Of a DNA stretch of 64,000 bases, positions 11,589 through 22,760 are shown one piece after another. The notes below the pieces were generated by a model. The model was not told where the DNA came from. It saw only the letters and a list, made by a program, of their open reading frames with translations, and did no database searches. Source of the stretch: Euleptes europaea. Its lineage: Eukaryota > Chordata > Lepidosauria > Squamata > Sphaerodactylidae. Within the stretch, counting starts at the first letter, position 1; each line of letters begins with the position of its first letter. Where the stretch lies: assembly GCF_029931775.1 (NCBI RefSeq), contig NC_079325.1, forward strand, positions 36,072,461 through 36,136,460. Direction: 5' to 3'. The position numbers and the translations under genes were made by a program.

Positions 11589-12931
11589 GAATTTACGCAT
11601 TGTGTCATCGTATCAGAACAATATAGGCCTGTGTGGGCCACATGGCCCTCACGTAGCTTTGCCTACCACAGTATTCCTTCATATAAACATCAATTTAATT
11701 CAAATGAGACAAAAAGGAATCAGGAGCTATGAAAGTAATCTTAACAGATACACACTCACAGAGGAGAGAGTGCACTGGGCATGCAGTTAGTCAAAACTTT
11801 AAAATATCAGCTCACAGAACAACAATGAAAACCCATACAGCAATTTATAACTGTCAGGGGAATTAGTTGGTAGAAATTTCATTGCATTTTAAAATTTTCC
11901 AACAGTCAATTTAAACATGCGGAAGAAGTTGCTTTCAATTGCAAGAGACAACATTAGCGGGGGATATTCATATTTGAATACCTGTGTAAAGGAGGGCTCA
12001 ATAAATTCCAGGTGCAAGTTCCCCAAGGCACATAATTTTTTAATTATGTTACCCAGTATTTTCAGCATTTTATTGTAGCATTTTTCAGCAATACTCAGTG
12101 GAAGCACAAAACTTATTTAGCATTTTACATTAGAATGCTTTGTTGTATGACAAAAATAAATGTGCATGAAGATCTTGTCCTTGCTGGTTTATATGTAAAC
12201 TTCACACCACTCAAATGGTGGTGGACGAACTCATTTCTTAATCAACTGCTTTCTGTTCTGGCTCCATTATTCAATTAAACTGAGATTTTAGAAAGTGATA
12301 ATGGAATTATGAGAAACTGGGGAGGAGTTAGGTTAGAGGTTAGCTTTTCATCATGGTGTTGACAACAAGTGTTACCCCACATTTATTTATATATAACACT
12401 TTTGCCACAGCTCTAATAAAACTACAAGCAACTGTGAAAAGGTTAGGATTAGGTGTTGTGGTAGCAATAATTAGAAAATATGATTATTACAAATTTGAAC
12501 CCCTGAAGGCTGAAAAGTGAGTCCCAGTCCTAAGTCTCTGTGTGGGCTCCTAGAGCCAAAGAAAATGTGTCAAGGCTTGAGGTAAAGAATGCACATGCAG
12601 AGACAGCATGGCAGGAAGAATGAGCTCCAGTGAAGATTCTTCCCCAAAGCCTAACTAATGTAGGGAGGGTTTCTCTTTTTGCAACAAAGACTATCTCCCC
12701 ACAGACACACAGAGTGACTGAGGGGGTTACAATCCAGGAAGGGAGTGTACCAGAAAATATTACTGCTTCATGTTTGATTTGATTCTACTGCAAAGAATAT
12801 GGTGGTATGATGCAGATTATAAGCCACTGCTGCAAAAAAACACACACAAAAAAACAAGATAACCTGCAGCAATTTTCTATATAATGAACCAAATTGTTAT
12901 CAAACACACACAAAACCACCCATTGGCCTAC
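11589..12931. other. Intron sequence, nothing recognised
   Basis: AT-rich sequence with no recognisable exon, RNA or repeat family. Confidence 0.5.
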
Positions 12932-13082
12932 CTTTGTAATGAGAATCCGGTACTTCTCCACCAGATGGTCGTTGTTGTGACATCCTGCGAGCAGCTGCCA
13001 AACCTCCCCTCTTAGTGCTTCAGGGACTCCACTCCTCACCAACGCCGACAGTGTTTTTGGTCGCACACTCAGATTCAAATGC
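12932..13082 (-). CDS. RABGAP1: RABGAP1 exon (codons 549-599), start of the TBC domain
   Basis: This 151-base exon encodes [12 protein letters not shown]..., followed by [18 protein letters not shown], the entry motif of the Rab-GAP TBC domain, and ends at ILITK. The acceptor reads CTCAG and the donor AAAG|GTAGG. It ends in phase 0, so the joined coding sequence here is exactly 599 codons. The catalytic Arg and Gln fingers of the TBC domain are encoded further on and are not in the window; GPR21 lies in the intron that follows. Confidence 0.95.
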
Positions 13083-13324
13083 CTGAGAGGGAGGAGAGAG
13101 AGATGCACTTTACACATGGCAGGCAGTGCATGGGACTGGTGACCATTCCTAGCCTGCCCTTCCCATCTTAAACATGGGACCAAGGCCACACCTGGCCTCC
13201 CCTATCTCATTCTCATGTAGCAGAAGGAGGATGGGGAAATGGCCACCAAGGAAGTGGCTGAGTCACATTCTCCCCCGCCCCCCCAAGCAAGTAGCAGCAA
13301 TCAAGATGAGGATGCCTGTAAGGA

Positions 13325-13702
13325 TAATGGGGGGATTCTTCCTAATGTCGAGACCGAAACGCATTTCATTTAATTCCAACGGGTGGAAATTAAATCAAAA
13401 GAGTTTCCGTCTAGACATTAAGAAGAATTTTCTAACAGTTAGAGCGGTTCCTCAGGCTTCCTTGGGAGGTGGTAAGCTCTCCTTCCCTGGAGGTTTTTAA
13501 GCGGAGGATACATGGCCATCTGTCAGCAATGCTGATTCTATGACCTTAGGCAGATGATGAGAGAAAGCATCTTGGCCATCTTCTGGGCATGGAGCAGGGA
13601 TCACTGGGGGTGTGGGGGGGAGGTAGCTGTGAATTTCCTGCATTGTGCAGGGGGTTGAACTAGATGACCCTGGTGGACCCTTCTAACTCTATGATTCTAT
13701 GG
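13325..13702 (+). mobile_element. CR1-type LINE 3' end
   Basis: Encodes the C-terminal words SFRLDIKKNFLTVR of CR1 ORF2, then the 3' untranslated region, ending in the diagnostic CR1 terminus TAACTCTATGATTCTATGG. It is 5'-truncated. Confidence 0.88.
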
Positions 13703-13873
13703 CGGGGGGGAGAGATGGCTGGAGATCTGGGAAGGTGTGGAATTCATTACCATATGATATTAGCCACTAGCTAAGGTAACTGTAAAAAAGAGGAATCTTT
13801 GTTTATCTGCAAGGAAAGGATGCTCATGGATTGCTTTACAGGAAATGCAGAAGGAAGGGGAAGGACAGCTTAC

Positions 13874-13967
13874 CATTTGGACAGCAGCTCTCCCCATGTC
13901 TCAAGGATTTTTTCTGCACACTCTTTGGAAACATCTCCTGAGCCGCTCAAAAGAGGCTCATCGTTAT
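13874..13967 (-). CDS. RABGAP1: RABGAP1 exon (codons 518-549)
   Basis: This 94-base exon encodes DNDEPLLSGSGDVSKECAEK and continues to LLSKW, matching mammalian RABGAP1 between the kinesin-like region and the TBC domain. It has a TTTTGCAG acceptor and a GTAAGC donor, and splits a Trp codon with the next exon. Confidence 0.95.
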
Positions 13968-14207
13968 CTGCAAAAGACAGGCCAGTCAAGGAGAGGAGAG
14001 GAAGGGGCTGAAGCAGAGAACAACCACCCCTCCTCGGGAAAAGACTTTCTCTGGCCACATCTGTTGAGTCATATTTCTCTGTGCAAATATTATATCCATG
14101 AACAGAATAGCAGGAATCAAGCCTCCCCCACCAGCACCCCAAAAAGATAAATCACCCACATGATGTGCCTGATGGGGTGGGGAGCAGGAAAACAAGCTCT
14201 CTGCTCA

Positions 14208-14512
14208 AGATGAAGAGTTGGTTTTTATATGCTGACTTTACCACTTAAGGCAGAATCAAATCAGCTTACAATCACCTTCCCTCCCCCTCCCCACAAGACA
14301 CCCTGTGAGGGAGGTGGGGCTGAGAGAGCTCTAAGAACTGTGACTAGCCCAAGGTCACCCAGCTGGCTTCATGTGTAGGAGTGGGGAAACAAATCCAGTT
14401 CACCAGATTAGTGTCCGCTGCTCACGTGGAGGAGTGGGGAATCAAACCCGGTTCTCCAGATCAGAGTGCACCACTCCAAACCACCACTCTTAACCACTAC
14501 ACTACCACTGTG
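14208..14512 (-). mobile_element. tRNA-derived SINE, GTGGTTAAGAG family
   Basis: Nearly full copy. On the minus strand it runs from a head with AGTGGTTAAGAGTGGTGG and a B-box-like GGTTTGATTCCCC, through a duplicated box, to the tail ATATAAAAACCAACTCTTC. Other copies lie at 20,731, 23,290, 32,210, 42,840 and 57,896. Confidence 0.85.
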
Positions 14513-14883
14513 CAAACTGTCTACACTGGGTTTCAGAAACTGGAAACACTGAAGTAAAATGTGCTTCCTCCCCAATGCTGCCAGCCCAGCACAGAGGCAA
14601 CAGCCGCTGAGGCAGCAGGAATTGCTCACAGACTATTCAGAACAGGGAGGGGGTTGGCCCTCCACTCCCCACAAGGGGGCTCTGTACAAAAGTGAGATGC
14701 CAATTATGCTTGTACATACATGGAAGATTTATTCCAATCAACACATTTGGGGTTTCATAGAATTTCAAACACTTTAGAATAGCTATTGTAACAGAAGGGA
14801 GCAGTAAAATGGGGCTGTATGAGCAGGGCACAAAAACTTAGAAAGGCCTTCGGTTTTCAAGACTTTGTGTGAAGCACCCATAC

Positions 14884-15195
14884 ATAAGAACATAAGAAAG
14901 GCCATGCTGGATCGGACCAAGGTCCATCAAGTCCAGCAGTCTGTTCACACAGTGGCTAACCAGGTGCCTCTAAAGAGCTCCCAAACAAGACGACTGTAGC
15001 AGCATCCTGCCTGTGTTTCACAGCACCTAATATAATGGCATGCTCCTCTGATCCTGGAGAGAATAGGTATGCATCATGACTAGTATCCATTTTTACTAGT
15101 AGCCATGAATAGCCCTCTCCTCCATGAACATGTCCACTCCCCTCTTAAAGCCTTCCGAGTTGGCAGCCAACACCACATCCTGGGGGAGTTCCACA
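14884..15195 (-). mobile_element. CR1-like LINE 3' end
   Basis: The minus strand encodes the LINE C-terminus (LPQDVVLAANSEGFKRGVDM), followed by a 3' untranslated region ending in TTCTTATGTTCTTATG, an octamer repeat of the CR1 kind. A 5'-truncated insertion. Confidence 0.75.
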
Positions 15196-15347
15196 ATTTA
15201 GCTATGTGAACTTTTTAAAGCTTCCTTGCATCAGAACTTTTAGCTGGTATTCTAATCTTGTCAATTTCTCCTAGCAGTGCTGAGAAGTCTGTCCTGTTCT
15301 GTCTCTCTACCCCCACCCCCACCAAGCTGTGGTCAATCACTACTTAC

Positions 15348-15522
15348 CTTCCTCTTCATCATCCTCTGGCGGAGATGGGATCATGGAGCCCTGGGATCCA
15401 GATGGCGGCAAACGGAGTGCTGGACTGGCTGTGGTTTTTCTCCTCTCTCTTTCTGACTCGCTTTCCAAGGATACGACTTCGTAGAGTGTGTCTGTGCTGC
15501 TCTTTCTGTCCTTCTGCTTTAT
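15348..15522 (-). CDS. RABGAP1: RABGAP1 exon (codons 460-518)
   Basis: This 175-base exon encodes IKQKDRKSSTDTLYEVVSLE, then a Ser/Pro-rich stretch, and ends at PPEDDEEE. It matches the linker after the kinesin-like region of mammalian RABGAP1. Acceptor TTTTTAG, donor GTAAGT. Confidence 0.95.
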
Positions 15523-17733
15523 CTAAAAAGTACATAATAAACGTTTGGTTTGAAATGTTGTGGGAAAGTTGACAGAAAGCTCCTCTCTCTGCAGCAGGGG
15601 AGATTATTCTTGTCCATCACTGAGAGGTATGATGGAAGAAAGGAATTTTGATTGTTCTTCCCATTTTCCAGAGGGGTGGCAGTTCGACTTTCATATAAAG
15701 TTTCTGGAAGGATGCACTTAAAACTCATGCGCTGACACTTTGGCCAGATTTCTTGTAACGAGAACATAACTCCTACAGCAAAGTTTTACTTCAAGTCCAG
15801 ACCTCAGCAGCAAAATCTCTCTCTTCCTTTCAAAAGGACAGGAGACATAAGAGTGAAGATACCACCTGGAACACTGTGCCGAAGAAGCAGACAAACCAAA
15901 ACACATAGTTTTCATACAAATTAGACCAATATGCACCAATGCATTCCTTTAGCATTACCATTAGAGAATCACTTTATCTAGCGAGGGCAAGAGGCAAGCC
16001 AAGACTTTGCTTTGTGGAGGGGAAAGTGTTTGCATTTTTGTTTTATCCTTTGGTTCACTGACTAAGTTCACTGACTAAGCATCCCACAACAACACAGAGG
16101 CTGACATGGACCCAGGTGACCAGGATCCACCATAGTCAAATGTGTGAGGTTTCAACCCAAGATAGGAACCTGACTCCTCTCCCAATCAAGGTGGCACTCT
16201 GGAGTTCAGCAGGAAGCCGGCCCTGCCTGCTCCAAGGGGAGGGGCATCCCCAATCTAGGCCTGAGGCTATGAAAAGTTTCCGGTGGCAGGCCTGCGCGCA
16301 GGCGCAGTCCCAAATGTGGGGCTGCACTGAAGACTGAAAATAAACGGTCATGAATGCTCCATGACATTTAGGCAGCCGAGGCAACAGGGAGGAATGAAAA
16401 GAGGAGGGAAGCAGGGGGAAAGGAAGAAAATAGCCTACGAAGGTCTGAGAAGGTTTTTTGTAGAGTCTGAAACTTTTCTGATTGCATCTCCTTAGAAGTT
16501 CCTGCCTTACCCGTATCATAACATTTTCCAAGCAGAAATACTTTCAAAATAAACATTACCCGTGGGCTTAACATAATCTGTAAAAGTGTGCAACGTTTCT
16601 GCCATGCTCCCCCATGACGATGCTAGTAAGCAGAGATAAGCCACCTGGAACCATTTGCAGTTTGGTTGTTTTTTTTTTCTTTCTTAAATGTGCTTGTATG
16701 TTTGTAGAAACCTGCCTCCCTTTGGAGATTATGAGGCAAAGCCTCTTCAACAGAGATTCAAAATGAGAGAAACTGAGCTGCCCGCCAAGTGAACCTGACC
16801 CTAGAAAAAGTTGGGTCAGGCTTGAGAACAAATCAAGGGCGAATGAGATAAAAGGGTCACACAATGGATGCAAGGCTAGCAAGACAAAGGAGGCAGGATT
16901 AGCTCAGCAAGATAAACTTCCTCAAGTTAACAAGCTTGTGCCTTTCCAGCGGGGAAATATTTATAGCTAACAGAACCAATTGTTTAGCCTCCCACTACAT
17001 TTTGCCTCTCAAAAACGGAGGAGATGATCTTGGAGACTTCTCCCCTCTTCTGGCATGCCAGGGAGCCTCAAGTGCATAGGAGCCGTCTCCCCTTTGCCTT
17101 TGGAATTGCCCATGGGGTTGGGGGCACAGAGAGATGCTGCCCTGTCGCAGCAAAGAGCCAACCTCTGAAGACTCCAAGTTTAAGATAAGCACAGATGAAA
17201 AGAGAGAGCGCAGACGACACACATAGCTTCACGCAAGCTCACAAAGCAATGACAGACACCTTATCGCTGCTAGCATATTCTCCTATAATGCTCAAACACC
17301 AGCAACAGAAGGCTCCGAAGAAGCATGCTGGGAGACCCAACATTTCTGCACAGGAGGACTCTTTGCAGGCTTCAGTAAAAACATAAGAATTGCCAAGCGT
17401 TTTTCAAAAACAGCAGTGCCTCACATAGTGGCCCGCCAACACAAGCTTTTTCTTCGGGGAGAGTGGCTCCACAGACGAAAGCTGGCAAGGATATAAACCT
17501 ACAAAGCCCCTCGGGGCCAAGTCGCACCACTGGTCAATCTAGCTGAGTATTGGCCACTAAGGTGGGAAGTGCCTCTCCGGAAAAGAAAGGACTTCCTCAG
17601 CACCTCCTACCTGAACAAGATGTTGAATCTGGGACCGTCCTCCTAGCAAATAATGTGCCCTGTTGTTGGCCATGGATGCGAGCCTGCAATTATCATGTGG
17701 TGATAAGAATCACAAAACCCCTCCCTTGAATAT
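15523..17733. other. Intron sequence, nothing recognised
   Basis: No exon, RNA gene or clear repeat is recognised on either strand. Confidence 0.45.
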
Positions 17734-17880
17734 ATCAAGCTGTCTTCTACTGCATCAGCCCCTTGGGTCCACCTAGCAAAACTGCCTCCTCTGATTGGCA
17801 CTGGCTTTCCCAGGTTTCATGCAACAAAAGTTTCCTCAGAGGAAAAGGTAGGGACTGAACCCAGGACTGCCTGCATTGCT
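17734..17880 (-). mobile_element. Degraded tRNA-derived SINE
   Basis: The order of words (CAGCCCCTTGGGTCCACCTA and GACTGAACCCAGGACTGCCT) follows the minus-strand SINE at 26,806-27,016, with many differences. An old copy. Confidence 0.5.
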
Positions 17881-17939
17881 GAAATTCTGATCATTCCTCC
17901 CGTTTCCCATGTAAAGTATTTGTGCAAGTCTTTGAGAGT

Positions 17940-18276
17940 CTTTGTTGCAGAGAGGGAGGCTAATTGAATAAAATGGATAAATAGTACAGAATAACCACAT
18001 TCTATAGAGAGACTGGGGGATGGGAAAGAACCCAGAGCCCAGAATCTGAAGAGTGGAAAAGATATCAGAGGAGGAGGAAGAAACAACAACTGAGAAAAAG
18101 AGCAATAGGGAAGAAGAAAGTAGCCAAACCCCAAAGCTTGAAGGCGCAGTGCTTAAATCTACTGCAGCAGCAGGAGCAATACCAAAGGGGGGGGGGGAGG
18201 AAAAGAAGGAGGAACAAAATGACTGAGTTAAAAATACTCTCAGTAAATCTGAATGGCCTAAATGCATAATCTAAAC
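17940..18276 (+). mobile_element. L1 LINE fragment, ORF1/ORF2 junction (left half)
   Basis: An ATG at 18,219 opens MTELKILSVNLNGLNA, the start of the L1 ORF2 endonuclease domain. The region upstream may be the end of ORF1; its left boundary is uncertain. The frame is interrupted by the hAT element that follows and resumes at 18,993. Confidence 0.75.
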
Positions 18277-18992
18277 CAGGGGTGGGGAAAGTCAGGCCCG
18301 GGGGTTGCTTAAGGCCCGCAAAATCATTTGGTCTGGCCCTTTGTGGATCCTGGCAGATCTCTAGCTCAGAAGGATCTAAGACTGGTGATCCACCCCCTCC
18401 CGCAGACAGGAATAGCCTCTATTCAAGGCGGATGTGAGTTTGCTTTGCCGAGAAAAAGAACCTTTTTCCCCTTTGCAGAAGAGTCATCAGCTATGGAGCT
18501 GCTAGGACCGCCCAAGAAACTGTGTTAACCCTTTCCCACCCGGGCCATGGAGAAACGCATTCCCCCTGTACTACAAGAAGCCTGGGGGTGGAAGTGGCAA
18601 CAATGGAGAAGTTAAAGGAGGCAGGGGCAGAATGAGCAGGGGGGGGGAGAGTTCTTAGCCTGTGTGTCCTCATTTCATCCCTGCAGGCGGAGGTAACAGT
18701 AACTGCATCCCTGTAAATTCGTCCCCGACCATGCAGAGCAGGAACAACTCCGGCGTGCGGCTGGACGGCTACGCCCGGCTGGTGCAACAGACCATCCCGT
18801 GCCACCAGGTGGGCGAGTGTGCCACCGGTTGGATGCCTGCCTGCTTGCCCATGCCGGGGGGGGGTCATCTGGGGCAGCTGCCTGCTTGGGGCTTGGTCAG
18901 CTAATTTTTAAGTTGATAATTTTGTATGGCCTGTGAATTATGTTATAAATATCCAAATGGCCCTTGGCGGAAAAAAAGGTTTCCCATCCCTG
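18277..18992 (+). mobile_element. hAT-type nonautonomous transposon carrying a host exon
   Basis: A 716-bp element with inverted ends CAGGGGTGGGGAAA and TTTCCCATCCCTG. It is flanked by the 8-bp duplication ATCTAAAC/ATCTAAAA (18,269-18,276 and 18,993-19,000), one mismatch. The outer parts are typical of a common squamate MITE (GTATGGCCTGTGAATTATGT near the right end). The middle holds a PHKA-like exon. It has no transposase of its own. It is inserted within an L1 ORF2 fragment in the RABGAP1 intron between coding exons 10 and 11 (my numbering). Confidence 0.85.
18731..18808 (+). pseudogene. Captured first coding exon of a phosphorylase kinase alpha gene (PHKA)
   Basis: Twenty-six codons from an ATG read [20 protein letters not shown] and end CHQ, followed exactly by a GTGGGC splice donor. 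Vertebrate PHKA1 and PHKA2, the regulatory subunits of glycogen phosphorylase kinase, start with nearly the same residues, with an exon boundary after CHQ as I recall. The frame is open and the donor intact, with a few replacements (e.g. R2Q, L23P). It sits inside a hAT element on the strand opposite RABGAP1, so it is a gene fragment moved by a transposon, not a working gene. CHQ points to PHKA1 rather than PHKA2, weakly. Confidence 0.85.
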
Positions 18993-19170
18993 ATCTAAAA
19001 TTTCTAAAAATTTCAATCAATTAAAAAAAATAAAAAATAGATATACTTGGTTTCCAAGAAACCCATACAGAGAAAGAACACGAACATATATTGAATTGTA
19101 AGAAATTAGGGAAACTATATGTGGCTTCAGCCCAAGTAAAGGAGAAACTGGGAATGGAGTGGTGAAGAGC
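18993..19170 (+). mobile_element. L1 LINE ORF2 endonuclease fragment (right half)
   Basis: The frame resumes as KIDILGFQETHTEKEHEHIL and then CKKLGKLYVASAQVKEKLG, including the QETH endonuclease motif. Together with 17,940-18,276 it forms one L1 fragment split by the hAT insertion. Confidence 0.8.
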
Positions 19171-19429
19171 TGCGCTGCCCAGAGCGAGTCCAACAGTATC
19201 TGTAACTGAAATATGGTTTCTTCATGGTTAGAGGTGCTATAAGATCCAAACCTCTAAATACAGACATAAGACTCCTGTTTGCATGTAGCACATTAAGCCA
19301 ACTGCAGCTGTTACACCAGCTGTGACCCTTCCTTGAAAGGCATGATCTACCCATACTTACTGATGCGTCAGTCATATGCGTCAGTCATATTCAGGTTGGA
19401 TGTGTGCAATGAGTTCTATATGAGGCTAT

Positions 19430-20395
19430 CTTTTATTTTATTTTTGTTTTAGACTTATACCCTGCCACTCCCCGGGGTCGCAGGGCTCGGGGTGGCTCAT
19501 AACATTCAATGGACTATCGATAGAGACAAGGCACAGTTATCAAATCTTAACATAGAATCCATAAAATAGTATCCTAGCTCAAGCATCAGAATAAAACATG
19601 GTCATCTGACACCTGACAACCAATATCCCAGACTGCTGTCAAAAACAGGCAGCAATGCTAATAGGTGGTACAATATTGGCCTCGACCGTCCTCAGCCGCA
19701 TGTCTGGAGGAACAATTCCATCTTACAAGCCCTATGGAATCTAGAAAGATCCCACAGGGCCCGGATGTCATCTGGCAGAGAGTTCTACCAGGTGGGGCCA
19801 CTATAGAAAAAGCTCTTGCCCTTGTTGAGGACAGTTGAGCCACCTGTGGCCCAGGGACCACCAGCAGACTACATGATGAAGAATGAAGCATTCTAGGGGG
19901 GAACATGTTGGGAGAGGCAGCCCCGTAGGTATGAAGGCCCCAAAACCATTTAGGGCAGAGTTGTCAAACATAAGGCCCGGGGGGTCAGATCCGCCCCCTT
20001 GACAGCTGTTATCTGGCCCGCAAGCAACCCTTCCCCCGCACTCTGGGCTGGCAAGGCATGGCCCGGCCCAACCAAGTGACATTTATGTCATATTCGGCCC
20101 TCATAACAAATTAGTTTGACACTCATGATTTAGGACTTTAAAGGTAAGAACCAGCACCTTGAACTTGCCTCGGGAACCAATAGGCAACCAGTACAGCTAC
20201 TTAAGTACAGGGTGAATATGGGATGTCCACGATGTATGGGTCAACAGCCTAGCAGCCACATTCTGTATAACCTAAAGTTTCAAAAAAAAAAAAAAAAAGC
20301 CTCAAGAGCAACCCTGCATAGAGCGAGTTGCAATAGTCCAACCTGGAGATGACCATGGCATGTATCGCTGTGGCCAGGTCCGACTGAGAAAGAAA
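19430..20395 (-). mobile_element. Old LINE-derived interspersed repeat, split by a hAT MITE
   Basis: A well-known squamate repeat. On the plus strand it contains the word GACTTATACCCTGCCACTCC (the end with the AT-rich tail) and, past the insertion, the words GCATAGAGCGAGTTGCAATAG and GTCCAACCTGGAGATGACC. Orientation is inferred from the AT-rich tail at 19,432. The MITE at 19,956-20,127 interrupts it. Confidence 0.55.
19956..20127. mobile_element. hAT-like MITE (GTCAAAC type)
   Basis: A 172-bp element with ends CAGAGTTGTCAAAC and GTTTGACACTCATG, flanked by ATTTAGGG/ATTTAGGA (7 of 8 bases). Same family as 51,669-51,850. Confidence 0.82.
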
Positions 20396-20730
20396 CAGAG
20401 GCCTTTGAAGGGAGTGTGCACACACATTTTTCTTCCCTTGCCAGAGTAGTTAATTTATTTCTTCTTTATGGGGTTGCTCCTTACTTCTGTTACTGACTTT
20501 CTGTTGTGTAAACGGCTTCTGAACTAGTTTTAAACTTATTTTTAAAACAATCTTTATAAACTGTTGGGTTAGTGGGGTGTGCGTGTGCATGTGTGGGGGA
20601 GATTATTGGTCCTTAAAAGGACTACATTAGTTATTCATAATTTCTTTAAAAAAATTTATGTTGCAAGCCACCTCAAGAATATATTGCTGGAAACTGAAGG
20701 CTATAGATGTTTAAAACAAGTTTAAGAAGA

Positions 20731-20929
20731 AGAAGAGTTGGTTGTTATACCCCACTTTTCTCTACCTTTAAGGAGTCTCAAAGCGGCTTACAATCGCCTC
20801 TCCCCACAACAGACACCTTGTGAGGTAGGGGGGATTAGAGAGTATGGACTGGTCCAAGGTTACCCAGCAGGCTTCATGTGTAGGAGTGGGGAAACAAACC
20901 CGGTTCTCCAGATTAAGAGTCCACAGCTC
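20731..20929 (-). mobile_element. tRNA-derived SINE, part 1 (interrupted by L1)
   Basis: The 3' body and part of the head of the GTGGTTAAGAG-family SINE. The copy resumes at about 22,350-22,383 (minus-strand head) after an L1 insertion. Confidence 0.8.
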
Positions 20930-22349
20930 TTTTTTATTATTATTATTATTATTTTTAATAACATAAAACAAAACAAAAAGAAAAATACAAAAGAGCACTT
21001 ACATAATAATTAATGCTACTTATTATAGTAAAAAATTACAAAAGTCATAGTGCCCTGAAAAACCACCACCCACCCTGAGATAGTGTCCCATCACCACATT
21101 GGACTTCCGGAGAAGTGTTATGACAGTTTTAAAGAATAAGTATAATAAAATAATTATAAAAAACATTAATCAATTATCTACAACTCATTAACTAAATTAG
21201 TAAAATTCATTTTCGCCAGTTTGTCCCAATATGCGACGGCCTTTGACCATGTTTTTTTTAAATCTTCCATACCCTTCCCACGTAAGGACTCTGTTAATTT
21301 GGCCATTCGCGTATACATCCATAATTTCTCTCTCCAAGCATTAATTGAAGGTTTATTTACTTGCTTCCAGGTTTTAGCTATTGTGATTCTTGCCGCTGCA
21401 AAACTATATTGACATATGACTCTATCACATTTGTCTAATTTATCTTTAGGTATACCCAATAAGCAAAAGGAAGGGTCCATTTTCACTTTGGAGTTAGTCA
21501 AATAATTAGTTTCATTTAATATTTTTCTCCAAAGTTTTTTTAATTTTTTTACAAAACCACCATGCATGCATGCATAAATGTTCCTTTATCTTTTCCGCAT
21601 TTCCAACATAAATCCGAATTGCCTTTTTTCATTTTACTTCTTATAACAGGGGTAATATACCATCTATAAAACATTTTGTGTAAGTTTTCTCTTATTTCAT
21701 TGGAAATAGTGAATTTATATTCTTTTTTCCACAAATTTTCCCATATTTCCAGGTCAATATTCTATCCTAACTCCTTCATCCATTTCACCATCACTGGTTT
21801 AATTCTTTCATGATCTAAATTCATTTCAATTAATAATTTATAAATTCGTCCTATCAATCCTTTATTTCCCTTGTTTAATATAATTTCAAATCTGGATATA
21901 TTTTCATTAAATCCCTTCAACTTATCCTTATTAAATATATCTTTTAATTTATAATACATAAACCAGTCTTTTATTTTAAGCTCTTCTCTGCTCTTTAACA
22001 ACCAAATCCCTTCCTTACACTCTATAATCTCTCTGTAAATATCCATATCTAAATTTAGATGCATACCCCTCTTCATAAAAGCTTCTACTGGGTTAATCCA
22101 ACCCGGAGTCTTATTTTCAAAAAATCCTTTATATTTTCTCCAAATTTGAAATAAACCATATCTAATAATATGAGAATTAAATTCTTTATTCACTTTCTCT
22201 TTCTCATACCACAAATATGCATGCCATCCAAAACGTAAATTGAATCCTTCCAATTCTAAAAGTTTTGTGTTCTCTAAGAATATCCAATTCTTTAACCAAT
22301 TAACGCAAGCTGCTTCATAATACATTCTTAAATTGGGTAACCCCAAACC
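20930..22349 (-). mobile_element. 5'-truncated L1 LINE, end of ORF2 and 3' tail
   Basis: The minus strand encodes the C-terminal ~390 residues of L1 ORF2, starting GLGLPNLRMYYEAACVNWL, with the Cys-rich WKCGKDKG segment and ending NLVNEL near 21,178. A 3' untranslated region and an (ATA)n/A tail end at 20,930. One in-frame stop (near 21,759) and one apparent 4-bp TGCA duplication that shifts the frame (near 21,565) are seen, so the copy is fairly young. The insertion is flanked by CCACAGCTCTT and CCACTGCTCTT, an imperfect 11-bp target-site duplication. Confidence 0.85.
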
Positions 22350-22383
22350 ACTGCTCTTAACCACACCTCCACACTGGCTTTCT
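22350..22383 (-). mobile_element. tRNA-derived SINE, part 2 (head)
   Basis: CTTAACCACACCTCCACACTGGC is the head of the SINE whose body lies at 20,731-20,929; the L1 separates them. Confidence 0.7.
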
Positions 22384-22760
22384 TTAAGACAAGCCTTTAC
22401 GTTGTATATCATCTTGCGCGTGCGTTCCCACCCTCCACCCCAAACTTTAGAAGATTCTGGAGATTACCGTGGAGTGTACAGTAATTCCATTAAGAACTCC
22501 CAGACAGGAAGGAGCTCTGACCACTTCAGGGCTGCAGCAAAGCTCAAATGTGCCCCTGCCAATTATCCCAAGGTAGAAGAAAGGAAATCAACACAGCAAA
22601 AGAAGCGCCCTTGCACAACCTCAGAACTGTGGACCCAATTCAACTTTTGCCTCTCCCACTTCACACAGGTCCCAGAAAAACTCAAAGGAAAACACAGCCA
22701 TGCAAGAACTGGAGCACCACCTAGAAATGGGCCTTGTCGGAAGCCAGAGCCCAGTATTAC

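Noticed and set aside
21178-22412. A host gene on the minus strand
   Set aside because: The frames are pieces of one L1 ORF2 C-terminus with a 3' tail inserted in a SINE.
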